This document shows, piece by piece, positions 1 through 11,514 of a stretch of DNA of 64,000 bases. This DNA is from Owenia fusiformis. Taxonomy: Eukaryota; Annelida; Polychaeta; Sabellida; Oweniidae. Under the pieces are notes generated by a model. The model saw only the letters and a list, made by a program, of their open reading frames with translations, searched no databases and had not been told where the DNA came from. The stretch lies in the NCBI GenBank assembly GCA_903813345.2, contig CAIIXF020000005.1, positions 124,001-188,000 of the forward strand. The letters run 5' to 3'. Numbering within the stretch: the stretch's first letter is position 1; each line of letters begins with the position of its first letter. The position numbers and the translations under genes are program-made.

Positions 1-369
1 TAAGATGTGATGACGTCATTTCGTATAGTTAGCGTATCTCTTGTTTTTGGACCTCTGATTTAATAGTATATCCTGATATATGCTAGAAGAAGCTGTTGTT
101 CATAGAATCGGCTAGTATATCCTTTCTGTAGATATGATAGAGTGGTAGACAAACTATATGTTAGCCTTGATATATAACACAGCTTATATTAGTTCATATT
201 TAGTAGAGTGGCAAATAGTACTAACTATACTAGTTGTCCGCCAAATATCTGGATATAGCATGTGTCTATACAACACGGGAGATACGGGAGATATTTCACA
301 CTATGACAGTTGATATTAGAGCATAGTTAACAGGATATTCTATTACTATATAGCCTTTTTTGCACAGTG
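1..369. repeat. 369-bp repeat, copy A (identical to 58543-58911)
   Basis: This stretch is repeated at 58543-58911 in the same orientation with no difference that I could find by eye. Homology stops sharply after the shared GCACAGTG. The left limit is unknown because the window starts inside the repeat. There is no coding potential or transposon end that I recognise. Identity this high contrasts with the other diverged repeats here, so a recent duplication, a young mobile element or an assembly effect are all possible. Confidence 0.85.
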
Positions 370-599
370 ACACCTTCAGAGAAGTGAACATGAAAGTGGA
401 ACAAGGTCAGAAACTATTTTAAACGTCGTTAAGAATAACTTTGTACGAAATTAAAAATGATTTTGACGGCATCGAAAGCTATTTTGTGCGGCTATCCCTA
501 ATTATAAGTGCCTTGTTTTGGATGAGATGAGGTTTGAGAGAGTCGACAATTTGTATACTAAACAAGAATATATAAGCGCAAAAGCCAAAGGGAAGCGAA

Positions 600-2158
600 C
601 TATTTAACAAGACTGTCCCTAATCTTGTATTTCTATGTTCAGAGTTATGACCAAGTCAACACCTTGTATACTTAAACAAGAACTATTTAACAAGGCTGGA
701 CCCAATCTTGTATTTCTTTGTTTAGAGTAGAGGAGGTATGACCAAGTCAATACTTTGTAGACTTAAACAAGAACTATTTAACAAGGCTGCACCCAATCTT
801 GTATTTCTTTGTTTAGAGTAGAGGAGCTATGACCAAGTCAACACTTTGTACACACAAACAAGAACTTTTTAACAAAGCTGTCCCTAATCTTGTATTTCTT
901 TGTTTAGAGTTGAGGAGGTATATCCAAGTCAACACTGTGTACTCTTAATCAAGAACTATTTAACAAGGCTGCACCCAGTCTTGTATTTCTTTGTTTAGAG
1001 AAGAGGTGGTATGACCAAGTCAACACTTTGTACACACAAACAAGAACTATTTAACAAAGCTGTCCCTAATCTTGTATTTCCTTGTTTACAGTAGAGGAGC
1101 TATGACCAAGTCAATACTCTGTATACTTAAACAAGAACTATTTAACAAGGCTGCACCCAATCTTGTATTTCTTTGTTTAGAGTAGAGGAGCTATGACCAA
1201 GTCAACACTTTGTACACACAAACAAGAACTATTTAACAAGACTGCACCCACTCTTGTGTTTCTTTGTTTAGAGTAGAGGAGGTATGACAACGTCAACACT
1301 CTGTATACTTAAACAAGAACTATTTAACAAGACTGCACTCAATCTTGTATTTCTTTGTTTAGAGTAGAAGAGGTATATCCAAGTCAACACTGTGTACACA
1401 CAAACAAGAACTATTTAACAAGACTGCACCCAATCTTGTATTCCTTTGTTTAGAGTAGAGGGGGTATGACCAAGTCAACACTCTGTATACTTAAACAAGA
1501 ACTATTGAACAAGGCTGTACCTAATCTTGTATTTCTTTGTTTAGAGTAGAAGAGGTATATCCAAGTCAACACTGTGTACACACAAACAAGAACTATTTAA
1601 CAAGACTGCACCCAATCTTGTATTTCTTTGTTTAGAGTAGAGGAGGTATGACAACGTCAACACTCTGTATACTTAAACAAGAACTATTTAACAAGACTGC
1701 ACTCAATCTTGTATTTCTTTGTTTAGAGTAGAGGAGGTATGACCAAGTCAACACTCTGTATACTTAAACAAGAACTATTGAACAAGGCTGTACCTAATCT
1801 TGTATTTCTTAGTTTAGAGTAGAGGAGGTATATCCAAGTCAACACTTTGTACACACAAACAAGAACTATTTAACAAAGCTGTCCCTAATCTTGTATTTCT
1901 TTGTTTAGAGGAGAGGAGGTATATCCAAGTCAACACTTTGTACACACAAACAAGAACTATTTAACAAGGCTGCACCCAATCTTGTATTTCTTTGTTTTGA
2001 GTAGAGGAGGTATGACCAGGTCAACACTCTGTATACTTTGAACAAGAACTATTTAACAAGGCTCCTCGAGAGGAGGTATGATCGAGACAACAGTGTTATA
2101 AACATAAACAAGAACTATTTAACAAAGCTGGCCTTAATCTTGTATTCCTTTGTTTCTC
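600..2158. repeat. 91-bp minisatellite, about 17 copies
   Basis: The landmark CCAAGTCAAC (or close variants) recurs at 651, 742, 833, 924, 1015, 1106, 1197, 1288, 1379, 1470, 1561, 1652, 1743, 1834, 1925 and 2016, an exact 91-bp step. Each unit carries AACAAGAACTATTTAACAA followed by a T-rich stretch ending TTTCTTTGTTTAGAG. The array degrades after 2040 and its last pyrimidine tract merges into the splice acceptor of the candidate exon that follows. Strict register with point changes only suggests homogenisation by unequal exchange. Confidence 0.95.
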
Positions 2159-2164
2159 TTTCAG

Positions 2165-2235
2165 ACGCACGGTTTCATATAAATCAAGCCGGTAGTCAAT
2201 TTCAAGTAATTCCCACGAGACATGGGTCTAATTAA
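2165..2235 (+). CDS. Candidate terminal coding exon, unknown protein
   Basis: A pyrimidine-rich tract ending TTTCTCTTTCAG precedes an open stretch ending in TAA at 2233-2235, and an AATAAA signal follows at 2254-2259. The encoded tail reads about DARFHINQAGSQFQ and ends RHGSN. I do not recognise the protein. The reading frame happens to stay open upstream into the minisatellite, so an ATG-started ORF over 2038-2235 is probably accidental and a spliced last exon is the better model. No upstream exon could be identified in the window. Confidence is low because the exon is short and no homology is known. Confidence 0.3.
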
Positions 2236-2253
2236 GACTTAATTTGCCTCTCC

Positions 2254-2259
2254 AATAAA
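2254..2259 (+). terminator. AATAAA polyadenylation signal
   Basis: A canonical AATAAA lies 18 bases after the stop codon of the candidate exon at 2165-2235. It is suggestive only because of that position; the hexamer is common in AT-rich DNA. Confidence 0.3.
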
Positions 2260-3333
2260 GCTTTAGAAACCCTGACGGTCTGTGAGTTATAGCATCTTAT
2301 CTGGTTCCAGCCTGATAACACGATTTCCTAGAGAGTATTTACAAAAATAATGGAAAGAGCCCCTAGCAACTATAGACCTTTTCCCATTAACAATTAAAAC
2401 ATTTTAGCAGCTTGCGAAGTATTTAACTATCGTGATGTTCTAACAGGCTACTTTAAGCCGAATTGGATTTTTTACATAAAGTAATCTTGGAATCGAATCA
2501 GACATCAATGTGATCCCTAGATGAAGAACACAGAAGTAATTCAATTTCTGAATTCTATTTCATTCAACTCAAAATCTCATTTTAATAGTAAAAACAATTT
2601 TACAGGGTCGCATACTGTAATTAAAGAATCATCCTGTACTCCAATAACCATTTGCATTCGTTCGATCTCACTTCTTAAAAGAGAGATTCGTCTTCGGCAG
2701 TATAGATTCTGCGCGCAGGGTATACACCAATCGACACAATAATGGAATGTTGAAAGTGTTGTACAAATTTTATACTTCGAGTAACAATATTTAGTTTTCG
2801 ATATTAGTAAAGAAATAAAAAAAATGTATCATTAGTATGCGTTCCAGCCATTATGAAATTGATGGTTAATTGTATTAATAATAGACCCAGAGTAGTAAAT
2901 AGTACACTATTTATCGATGCAGAATACGCTGTGGAGGTAAGCGTTGTGCCAGTCAGTGGGACTCGTATAGTAAAAGTCAGCTGATTTTTTTAAATAACAC
3001 TACTCCACCTTATTTAGTCTTTGAACATATATGTATTGACTTTTTGTCACTACCAATACACCAATGTGTATGAAACTCATACAGATTCAAGCAATCTAAC
3101 TGCCTTGCTTCGTATTTGAGCATCCAACTCTTCTAATTCTAAAATGTAGAGCCAATGGTAAGAAACTTTTTTCATCGACCCTTGTTTGACATTTGGAGTT
3201 GTTGAGGGAAGGGGCTTGGAATGACCACTTGATGATGGTCATCATTACCATTTGCTTTCTGGCCGATAGAGTATTCATGGGCAAATTTACGATAATTGAT
3301 ACTATTTAAATTCTGTTATTCTGCTAAAGCTGC
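2260..3333. other. No recognisable feature
   Basis: AT-rich non-coding sequence. I see only short ORFs without splice context, and no clear repeats or transposon ends. Confidence 0.5.
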
Positions 3334-3338
3334 GTCAT

Positions 3339-4730
3339 CACCCCCTGGTATGAGTGTGGACAATTTTTTGGAGCAATGGTGAAATGTTTGGGCAAAGCCC
3401 GGCAAAATGGAGGTCTTGGAGGGAAGGTATGTTCATATTTCATATTTGAACACTTTGTAAAGTCGATACTTGGTCAAATGTTTGGATTGTGTGTCAATGA
3501 ACACCTATAGCTTCAATGAAACCCCAAACTTAATGGATTGAAAGTTAAATGCGACTTAACAAAAAAATGAGATAACTTTCGGTATTTTTGGAATTCTCCT
3601 CCTTTCCTGGTGTTTTAGGCAAGTAAAGGACCCCTAGGAAAGTCCTATGACGGTACGAGTGATAACCCATCGCTTATATTCCCAAATATATGTAACTGTT
3701 GGAATTTATTTTTCGCGTATGTCGGACAATGTTGTTATGTAAACATGTGCGAGTGCATCCATATATAAATCATACATCTCAGGAATTAGGATACGAGTTT
3801 TCAAGAATCTTGGTTTCCCACTTTCCTTGTTAAAATTCATATTTCCTAATGTCAAGAAAAACAAACCCATATAGCCCAAAACCATGATCTTACTTGAAAA
3901 GAAACAATGTCTAATACCCCCTTTCCCCCACCATTCAAGAACCAATATCACAATCCAAGACCAGAAGACCAAGGGACATTTCATTCATACTGAAGTCATT
4001 ACAATACATGTTGAAGAAAAAATTAGAAATTGATAGCCAATTGAAACTTTTCAAATATAATACCAAATGAAATAAGGGCAAGTGGAAAAATTATTCAAAT
4101 TGACATTGAAGAACAACTCAGTCTCGTGATAGTAAAATCAAATGAATCAGAAGACAATCTCAGAAAAAAGTAAAATTGCTGACACAACCTCAAAAAAGAG
4201 AAATAAATGTGAATATGTTAAAACCATTGCTATTCATCCGTTCTTGCATACCAGTATCAACAAGATCCAATTGTCAACAATGTAATATTGCATCAATTCA
4301 GTGTCCACACGAATAAATGCGTTAAAAACTATATTAGTTGGACTCAAAAATGTTTGAAGGGATATAATGTTATAATTTCAATTGTTAGTGATGTATGATG
4401 ATAAGCTTTATACATCTTACGAATATTTAAGTAAAAATAATGTGTGATAATCCTACTAGCAGTGAAAACAATCTGAATTTTCAAAAAACTAACATGGTTT
4501 TGTAACTTTAACTTACAAGATCTCAACAATTAATGGGTTTATGCGCATTTTTTTGTTCTTACTAATAGTTTACTCTCATTTGGTTGTGGTTATAGCGAAT
4601 GTACTTGCTTAGTGCGTCAGGAATACACAAAGAATATTGTTTAAATTAGCGATGTACGATACCATTTTGCCGGGCTTTGTCCACATTTTCATCATTACTT
4701 CAAAACATTGTCCATTCATACCAGGGGGTG
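3339..4730. mobile_element. MITE-like element with CACCCCCTGGTATGA ends
   Basis: The left end CACCCCCTGGTATGAGTGTG and the right end (reverse complement CACCCCCTGGTATGAATGGAC) form imperfect terminal inverted repeats of about 70 bp, including the block around CCGGCAAAATGG. The 5-bp GTCAT occurs on both sides (3334-3338 and 4731-4735) and looks like a target-site duplication. There is no transposase gene; small ORFs inside are not convincing. It is a 1.39-kb non-autonomous DNA transposon of unassigned superfamily. Confidence 0.7.
3868..4034 (+). repeat. Dispersed repeat shared with 63209-63371
   Basis: This segment inside the MITE-like element matches 63209-63371 in the same orientation at roughly 85-90% by eye, including the shared stretch from ACATTTCATTCATACTGAAG through GAAAAAATTAGAAATT. 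It suggests that the second site holds part of a related element, although the end sequences are not seen there. Confidence 0.75.
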
Positions 4731-4735
4731 GTCAT

Positions 4736-5425
4736 GTGTTTTGATATCACTGACATTAAATCTGTGCTATTTTGATATCAACACATCTTTTTACCATTAC
4801 CATACGATAAAGAAAAATATTGCTTATTATTTCTTAAAAACAGCTTTGATGGTGATTTTTAGACAAAAATCAACGCTTTCTATGGAAACTCGGACAACAT
4901 AAAAAATCAAATCCTTAGATCAATTTACAACTTGTTCATAAAATATGTTTCCGGCGAGCTCTCAAAATGGGTGGTATGATGATATTTCATTCTCATAAAA
5001 AGAGAACCCTTTTATTATGTCCATACGTTTTGTATCCTCCAACAATTGCTGAACATATTCAATTTATAAACAAATTTGGATTAAGCTGTAATAATGTTAC
5101 TTGGACCAGTGTTTTGAAGGATAAAAAATATTAGACAAATGCTATATACAATGAAAAGGCATTTCATTTCATAGGTAACACACATCTATCATCGCCCTTT
5201 AAGAGCTCGTGTCAAACATTTTTTTATGTAGGTTGAAAAAGATCAACGCAATCGATGCACTGAAGGTGCTGTAATCCGGGCTCTTTGTTTTTTGTCATAA
5301 ATCATTTGAGCTCTTTTTGAGAAATAATATACAATATTTCTAATATACATCGCATGGTTATGATTACCAGTTGGGATGACATCAAAATAGCACACATGAA
5401 ATGCCGTTGATATCAGCACACGTGA
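4736..5425. repeat. Diverged inverted repeat, arms of about 150 bp
   Basis: The arm 4736-4882 (GTGTTTTGATATCACTGACA...) resembles the reverse complement of 5275-5425 (GTGTGCTGATATCAACGGCA...), sharing TGTGCTATTTTGAT and the later TATTATTTCTnAAAA motif. It abuts the right end of the preceding MITE. This is probably an old fold-back or the two ends of a short element; no target duplication is clear. Confidence 0.5.
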
Positions 5426-5429
5426 CGCA

Positions 5430-6098
5430 GGGTTTTGTAGAACAACACAATTTGAAAACATCAATTATCTAATGCTTACATACGTCTTACTTGTATTGAT
5501 TATAATTAGATATGTGTACTGCATTTAGTTTTTAGCTCTTTTAATGAGTTTTTCTAAATTGAACGTTGTTAATTGGCCTTTGACTTGTAAGCATATATGC
5601 ATTAATGGTCCTTTTGCTCATCCTGTGAAACTATGGAATCGCCCTCGTGTCCGTTAGTTGGTATATCATACGCCTATCCATAATATATATCTGACTGGGC
5701 CATTCGGTCCGCTTAGTTTTCGAGAAATTTACATATTTCGAGTATGCTATACATGGTGTTTGTGAGCAAAATGCTGTGGATATTTTCGTATTCTATAGAT
5801 TCTTTAGAGATTGATTGCATATATATCTACAACTGACACTAACTTTGATTTACTTGGAATTAATTTGATTTCTGTGTACAGATATAAATAATATATATCT
5901 TAATTGGGAAGGGGTGTGTGAAGCATGTGGGGTCACGCATTCCCGAGCCAATCATTGCATGTTATTAGGGAGACTTTAATCAGCGGGAAGGAATTAAAAG
6001 AATATATCAAAGCCAAATAATGACCGTGTCGGATAAAACACGATGTTATCATGAAAGAACAGACATAAACTTCAGTTAATCATACATCGCCCCTCTAG
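5430..6098. other. No recognisable feature
   Basis: AT-rich non-coding sequence without convincing ORFs, repeats or RNA genes. Confidence 0.4.
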
Positions 6099-6223
6099 AT
6101 TTAGAAGTGTCCCAAATTCATTATAAATTCTATATGGCGCGACTTGCATATAAAGGCTATAAAGTTTATGAGGAAATCAGACTAACGAATTGCTCTAATC
6201 CCTGGGGTTTCAATGCATCATTG
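6099..6223 (+). CDS. Candidate exon, unknown protein
   Basis: An open frame encodes MARLAYKGYKVYEEIRLTNC and a further ten residues ending GFNASL before a consensus donor GTAAGTG at 6224. The ATG is at 6134; alternatively the exon begins after CCCTCTAG at 6098 and continues an earlier frame. The amino-acid composition looks protein-like. The exon ends in phase 0, which does not match the frame of the next candidate exon at 7122, so an intermediate exon would be needed if they belong together. No family is recognised. Confidence 0.3.
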
Positions 6224-7121
6224 GTAAGTGAAAACATCAGGAATATGAAAGAATTATGCTAAGGCCATACATTATAGGGCTGATGATTAAGTTGTACTAT
6301 AATGAATAAATAAATATTTTAATATATGATGAAACATATATTTGAGAAACAGTAATATTAATGGCTGTCCGAGTGCTTGCTATTTGATCCCATAGTGCTT
6401 TAATCCAAAGAAGCCAGACAGAGAAAACACTTTTATGTGCTTAATTAAGTTTCAAATTTGAAACACAGTAGTCTTTCATATCGGCCAACTGTCCTTAATA
6501 AACATCATGTCATTATCGTATTTCGCTCGAAAAACCAGAACACGACCTACAGAGATACTTTCAATTTGTCGATCTGATAAATATTTTTGTAAAATTTCCG
6601 CAATACTACACTAATTGATCGCTAGGATCAGACACTGTGATATTTCTCCGTTAATTGCTATGGTATCGGTTCATACCAGATATACAAGTGATGCGTGCAT
6701 ATCTCTTCTTCTTTGTTGATAGTCGTCAGATAGATTGGCGGAAGTGTTTAGTGTTCATCATTTCAAGTGTGTGTTTTAAGCATTACTATTTGCAGCTGTA
6801 CACTATCTCATTGAGTTTATTGCAGCCCTACACTAATACACGCAATACATATAGCGAAATAACTAAAATAATCTTATTTCAAGGAGTTTTCCTATAATTT
6901 GAGTCAATTTTGAAATCTCCAGTGGGCTTTTCCTACACTCGTTCTTTCGATTCTGTCACAATTCATTAGAAGAATTACTATATCATTCCAATTACTATGT
7001 ATACATGAATGGAACTGCTTAGAGATACCACGTGCACACATTGGAATAAATGCTCAAATAATAAAATAATTGATCAGTTGATGCGGTGAACCAAAATAAG
7101 TTATTTATAATGTCATTGCAG

Positions 7122-7269
7122 GCCCTCTCTTTGTCCTCTGCCAATGTCCAAAAGATGCCTTTGCAAGAAGCTTTAATTGTGCCAATACAATCATTCTAGC
7201 TAAGTCCTCAGAAAACATCGTACCCGTTGTTGGAGGTGGCCATCTTAACAATGTTAGAGATTCGTGCAG
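7122..7269 (+). CDS. Candidate internal exon of a cysteine-containing protein
   Basis: A TGTCATTGCAG acceptor is followed by a frame open to the donor CAG|GTAGGT at 7270. The peptide includes LFVLCQCPKDAFARSFNC and VVGGGHLNNVRDSC. The other two frames close early, and the composition (paired cysteines, GGGH motif) looks like an extracellular or enzyme domain, but I do not recognise the family. The exon is 148 bp and starts with two bases completing a split codon. A homology search with this 48-residue stretch would settle whether it is real. Confidence 0.45.
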
Positions 7270-7369
7270 GTAGGTCAGACCAAGTAGCGTTTAAAGTTTA
7301 AACTAATTGTATAAATCAAATAATTTCTACAAAACATGAAATATTAATTAAATCACTGATAAGAATCAT

Positions 7370-9525
7370 GAAGTTACAAATTTCAAGCAATCGTGAAATA
7401 TGCATGATAATGAAGACACTACTAGCTTATAAGAATCTTCCCTAGAATGTTTCAAGCAATCGTGAAATATGCTTGATAATGAAGACACTACTAACTTATA
7501 TGAATCTTCCCTAGAATGTTTCAAGCAATCGTGAAATATGCTTGATTATGAAGACACTACAAGCTTATATGAATCGTCCCTAGAATGTTTCAAGCAATCG
7601 TGAAATATACTTGATAACGAAGACACTACAAGCTTAAACGAATCTTCCCCAGAATGTTTCAAGCAATCGTGAAATAAGCTTGATAATGAAGACACTACTA
7701 GCTTATATGAATCGTCCCTAGAATGTTTCAAGCAATCGTGAAATATGCTTGATAACGAAAACACTACTAGCGTATATTAATCTTCCCTAGAATGTTTCAA
7801 GCAATCGTGAAATAAGCTTGATAATGAAGACACTACTAGCTTATATGAATCTTCCCTAGAATGTTTCAAGCAATCGTGAAATATACTTGATAACGAAGAC
7901 ACTACAAGGTTAAACGAATCTTCCCCAGAATGTTTCAAGCAATCGTGAAATAAGCTTGATAATGAAGACACTACTAGCTTATATGAATCGTCCCTAGAAT
8001 GTTTCAAGCAATCGTGAAATATGCTTGATAACGAAGACACTACTAGCTTATATGAATCTTCCCTAGAATGTTTCAAGCAATCGTGAAATATACTTGATAA
8101 CGAAGACACTGCAAGCTAAAACGAATCTTCCCTAGAATGTTTCAAGCAATCGTGAAATAAGCTTGATAATGAAGACACTACTAGCTTATATGAATCGTCC
8201 CTAGAATGTTTCAAGCAATCGTGAAATATGCTTGATAATGAAGACACTACAAGCTTATAAGAATCTTCCCTAGAATGTTTCAAGCAATCGTGAAATAAGC
8301 TTGATAACGAAGACACTGCGAGCTTAAACGAATCTTCCCTAGAATGTTTCAAGCAATCGTGAAATAAGCTTGATAATGAAGACACTACTAGCTTATATGA
8401 ATCGTCCCTAGAATATTTCAAGCAATCGTGAAATATGCTTGATAATGAAGACACTACAAGCTTATAAGAATCTTCCCTAGAATGTTTCATGCAATCGTGA
8501 AATAAGCTTGATAATGAAGACACTCCTACCTTATATAAATCTTCCCTAGAATGTTTCAAGCAATCGTGAAATATGCTTGATAATGAAGACACTACTATCT
8601 TATATGAATCGTCCCTAGAATGTTTCAAGCAATCGTGAAATATGCTTGATAATGAAGACACTACTAGCTTATAAGAATCTTCCTTAGAATGTTTCAAGCA
8701 ATCGTGAAATATGCTTGATAATGAAGACACTACTAGCTTATATGAATCTGCCCTAGAATGTTTCAAGCAATCGTGAAATATGGTTGATAATGAAGACACT
8801 ACTACCTTATATAAATCTTCCCTAGAATGTTTCAAGCAATCGTGAAATATGCTTGATAACGAAGACACTACAACCTTAAACGAATCTTCCCTAGAATGTT
8901 TCAAGCCATCGTGAAATATGCTTGATAATGAAGACACTACTAGCTTATATGAATCGTACCTAGAATGTTTCAAGCAATCGTGAAACATGCTTGATAATGA
9001 AGACACTACAAGTTTATATAAATCTTCCCTAAATGTTTCAAGCAATCGTGAAATATGCTTGATAATGAAGACACTGCTAACTTATATGAATCTTCCCTAG
9101 AATGTTTCAAGCAATCGTGAAATATGCTTGATAATGAAGACACTGCTATCTTATATGAATCGTCCCTAGAATGTTTCAAGCAATCGTGAAATATGCTTGA
9201 TAATGAAGACACTACAAGCTTATATGAATCTTCCCTAGAATGTTTCAAGCAATCGAGAAATATGCTTGATAACGAAGACACTACTAGCTTCTAAGAATCT
9301 TCCCTAGAATGTTTCAAGCAACCGTGAATTATGTATGATAATGTAGACACTACTAGCTTATATGAATCTTCCCTAGAATGTTTCAAGCAATCGTGAAATA
9401 TGCTTCATAATAAAGACACTACTACCTTATATAAATCTTCCCTAGAATGTTTAAAGCAATCGTGAAATATGCTTGATAACGAAGACACTACAAGCTTAAA
9501 CGAATCTTCCCTAGTAGAATGTTAG
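7370..9525. repeat. 69-bp minisatellite, about 31 copies
   Basis: The unit is built around GAATGTTTCAAGCAATCGTG and GATAATGAAGACACTACTAG, with a period of 69 bp. Variants alternate (GATAAC/GATAAT, CTTATA/CTTAAA, TCTTCC/TCGTCC) in a way that suggests a higher-order pattern of two or three units. Because 69 is 23 codons, one minus-strand frame stays open over most of the array and produces long ORFs of a 23-residue repeat (SSLSSIFHDCLKHSREDSYK plus LVV). I read this as a by-product of the period, since the ORFs are ended by unit variants and no gene structure flanks the array. Confidence 0.9.
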
Positions 9526-9637
9526 TTAAAGCTATTCATTTCTTGTCAAATAACGAAAGCAAAATAATTTTCTAGATATAGAATATTCTTCGAATGCTGA
9601 CATGAATGGATAGTCTGCTATCAAAATGCAAACTCAC

Positions 9638-9709
9638 CATTACCAGTCGGAGAACACACAGATTTGCGACTTTCAAAAGTTCATAAATTGTATCATCAAA
9701 GCCCGACAT
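9638..9709 (-). CDS. Candidate first coding exon, minus strand
   Basis: On the minus strand, ATG at 9709 in the context AAAATGT opens a 24-codon frame (MSGFDDTIYELLKVANLC and VLRLVM) that ends exactly at a consensus donor GTGAGT (9637-9632). Composition is protein-like. No following exon could be traced, and the minisatellite lies just downstream. I do not recognise the protein; the call rests only on ATG plus donor. Confidence 0.25.
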
Positions 9710-9719
9710 TTTGTGAGAG

Positions 9720-10672
9720 AGGAAAAATTCAGGAAAAAACTGAGAGAGTGAAATCAATTTAAGCCAATTGAGTAAAAGTTCACGAGTGCCTATTAACCTG
9801 TTGTTCAATTAGGATAAAAGTTGCCAAACTTTTGGAGTGGAGTGTATGTATCCTTCCCGTTTGGGCTTGCAAATATTGCATGGTCGTTTATCATTCATAA
9901 CATTTTCAGAATTTTGTATAACATTACTTAACTCGTGTAGGCACATGGCATAGATATTGTGAATAACTGGTAGAAATTTTGAAAAATTAGATGAAAATTT
10001 AAAAAAGTGGTTAAAAACGTTGTCTCACAAATTCACTAATGTGACTTTTTCCTTCATATTACGTCGTAAAATACACTTTGCTATTTTACAGTGTAATACA
10101 TTTTCCTCTTAGACAATGACATCATTCTCTATATGTTATATTCTTCATAACATTGTAAAGCCTATTCAAAACTAGTCATAATTGTCAAGTTTGAAATAAA
10201 CATTGAGACACTGACAGAAAATTAGGGAGGGTGCCAAAATCCGTCTAAAACATGATTTTTAGACAGTTTTACGCCTTAAATAGCAGTGAAATTGGGGATA
10301 GGGATAGGATTGTAATATATGTCACCCATACCCCAAATTTTGAACTGAGAAGAGACCTCTGATTCTTAAGGATATTGCCTCAAATTCTATCACAAAATGG
10401 TTCTAATTAATCGGACTCTCATTCTATATCTACTATTTTTCACAAAGTTTTATTGGATTGAAGACTTTTTAAATGGTGTATTCCTCTAAATGTAACTTAC
10501 AATCTATTCTTATGTCTCAGAAAATCCCTTTCTTGAGCATATTGCTGGGTAAAGGATTTCTCAAATTTATGAAGTCAATTAATGGTAAAAAGTCACACTC
10601 ACAATTTTGGGAGTTGTTATATTCAATCCTTTCTAACTTTTTACCATGTTTACGAAATTCTTTGAAAGGAGT
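9720..10672. other. No recognisable feature
   Basis: AT-rich non-coding sequence between the minisatellite and the first GGTATCGATATGG element. Confidence 0.4.
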
Positions 10673-11221
10673 GGTATCGATATGGAGAAAAATATATATA
10701 TATACCTTCATCTATATTGTTTTAAAAAACACATCAAACACTTGTTTTGTTCTTGACATCATGTTTCCAGAGTGAAATGAAACATCTTTCCGAACCTCAT
10801 TGGGACAAAATGACATGAACACAACATGTTTAGGTCTCTGAATATTGTAGTTGTACAAAGGAAATTGTGGTTGATTTTAAAAAAGTATCTTGTTAATGAA
10901 ATAAAATGTTTATCTTGATTTTTATCTATTTTGGAGGGATTTTGTTTTAATTTTTTGAATACTTTTTTTAAAATCAACCAAAAATTTCTTTGAATAACTT
11001 TAATATCGAGAGATCTTAAAACATGTTGTATAGGAGCAAAAACAGAAAAACAAAACAAAAAATGTTAACAAAAACAGTTATATAAAATATTTCTAAATAA
11101 TTATCGCATTAAATTGTTGTCAATCAGTCAACATAACATAAAATACCGTTTTTTACAGAATGTTTTCAATGATTGGTTTAAGAGAAAAACATTGTTGAAT
11201 TCAGTTCTCCATATCGATACC
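10673..11221. mobile_element. MITE, GGTATCGATATGG family, copy 1
   Basis: Ends are GGTATCGATATGGAGAA and its inverse TTCTCCATATCGATACC. The body contains inward-facing repeats (GGTTGATTTTAAAAAAGT facing ACTTTTTTTAAAATCAACC). It is about 85-90% identical to 13643-14364 but lacks some 130 bp near the left end. No protein gene is convincing; the 99-residue minus-strand ORF is shared by both copies but decays. It is a non-autonomous DNA transposon of unassigned superfamily. Confidence 0.75.
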
Positions 11222-11373
11222 ACTCCTTTTCTCCATTTGGTCAAAGTATTTATACATTATACCTCTGGAAGTTTGGTATGATAATAACGAAAGGTAAGAA
11301 AGATATGATCGGTAAAGGACCTTACCCCTTTATTTCTTTACATAGGGTATATGTTTTATACTCTTTCTTTCAG

Positions 11374-11510
11374 AAAGAACAAATACGACACCGCCCTGGA
11401 ATGCATTGAAGACTTGCACACTGCATGTAAAGGCAAAGTTGAAGAACTTATAGATGTGAATGCTATGAGAAGAGCTTGGGAAAATATTTGTGATCCAGAA
11501 AATCTAATGG
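11374..11510 (+). CDS. Candidate internal exon, unknown protein
   Basis: A strong pyrimidine tract and acceptor (CTCTTTCTTTCAG) precede a frame encoding KNKYDTALECIEDLHTAC, KGKVEELIDVNAMRRAW and ENICDPENLM, then a donor GTATTT at 11511. Codon use is less AT-biased than the surroundings and the peptide is acidic and helix-prone, as in a real coding exon. The exon is 137 bp and splits codons at both ends. I do not recognise the family. It lies only about 150 bp from a MITE, so a long intron filled with repeats is likely on either side. Confidence 0.5.
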
Positions 11511-11514
11511 GTAT

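Noticed and set aside
6134-7269. One two-exon gene joining 6134-6223 and 7122-7269
   Set aside because: The donor is in phase 0 while the second exon needs a split codon; direct joining hits an early stop.
7546-9281. Long minus-strand ORFs of a 23-residue repeat
   Set aside because: The period of 69 bp keeps one frame open; flanking gene structure is absent and the ORFs end at random unit variants.
7370-9525. CRISPR array
   Set aside because: Units are contiguous tandem repeats without unique spacers, and the genome is eukaryotic.
10759-11058. 99-codon minus-strand ORF shared with 13833-14054
   Set aside because: It lies in a MITE, is lysine- and phenylalanine-rich by composition and is not preserved in length between copies.
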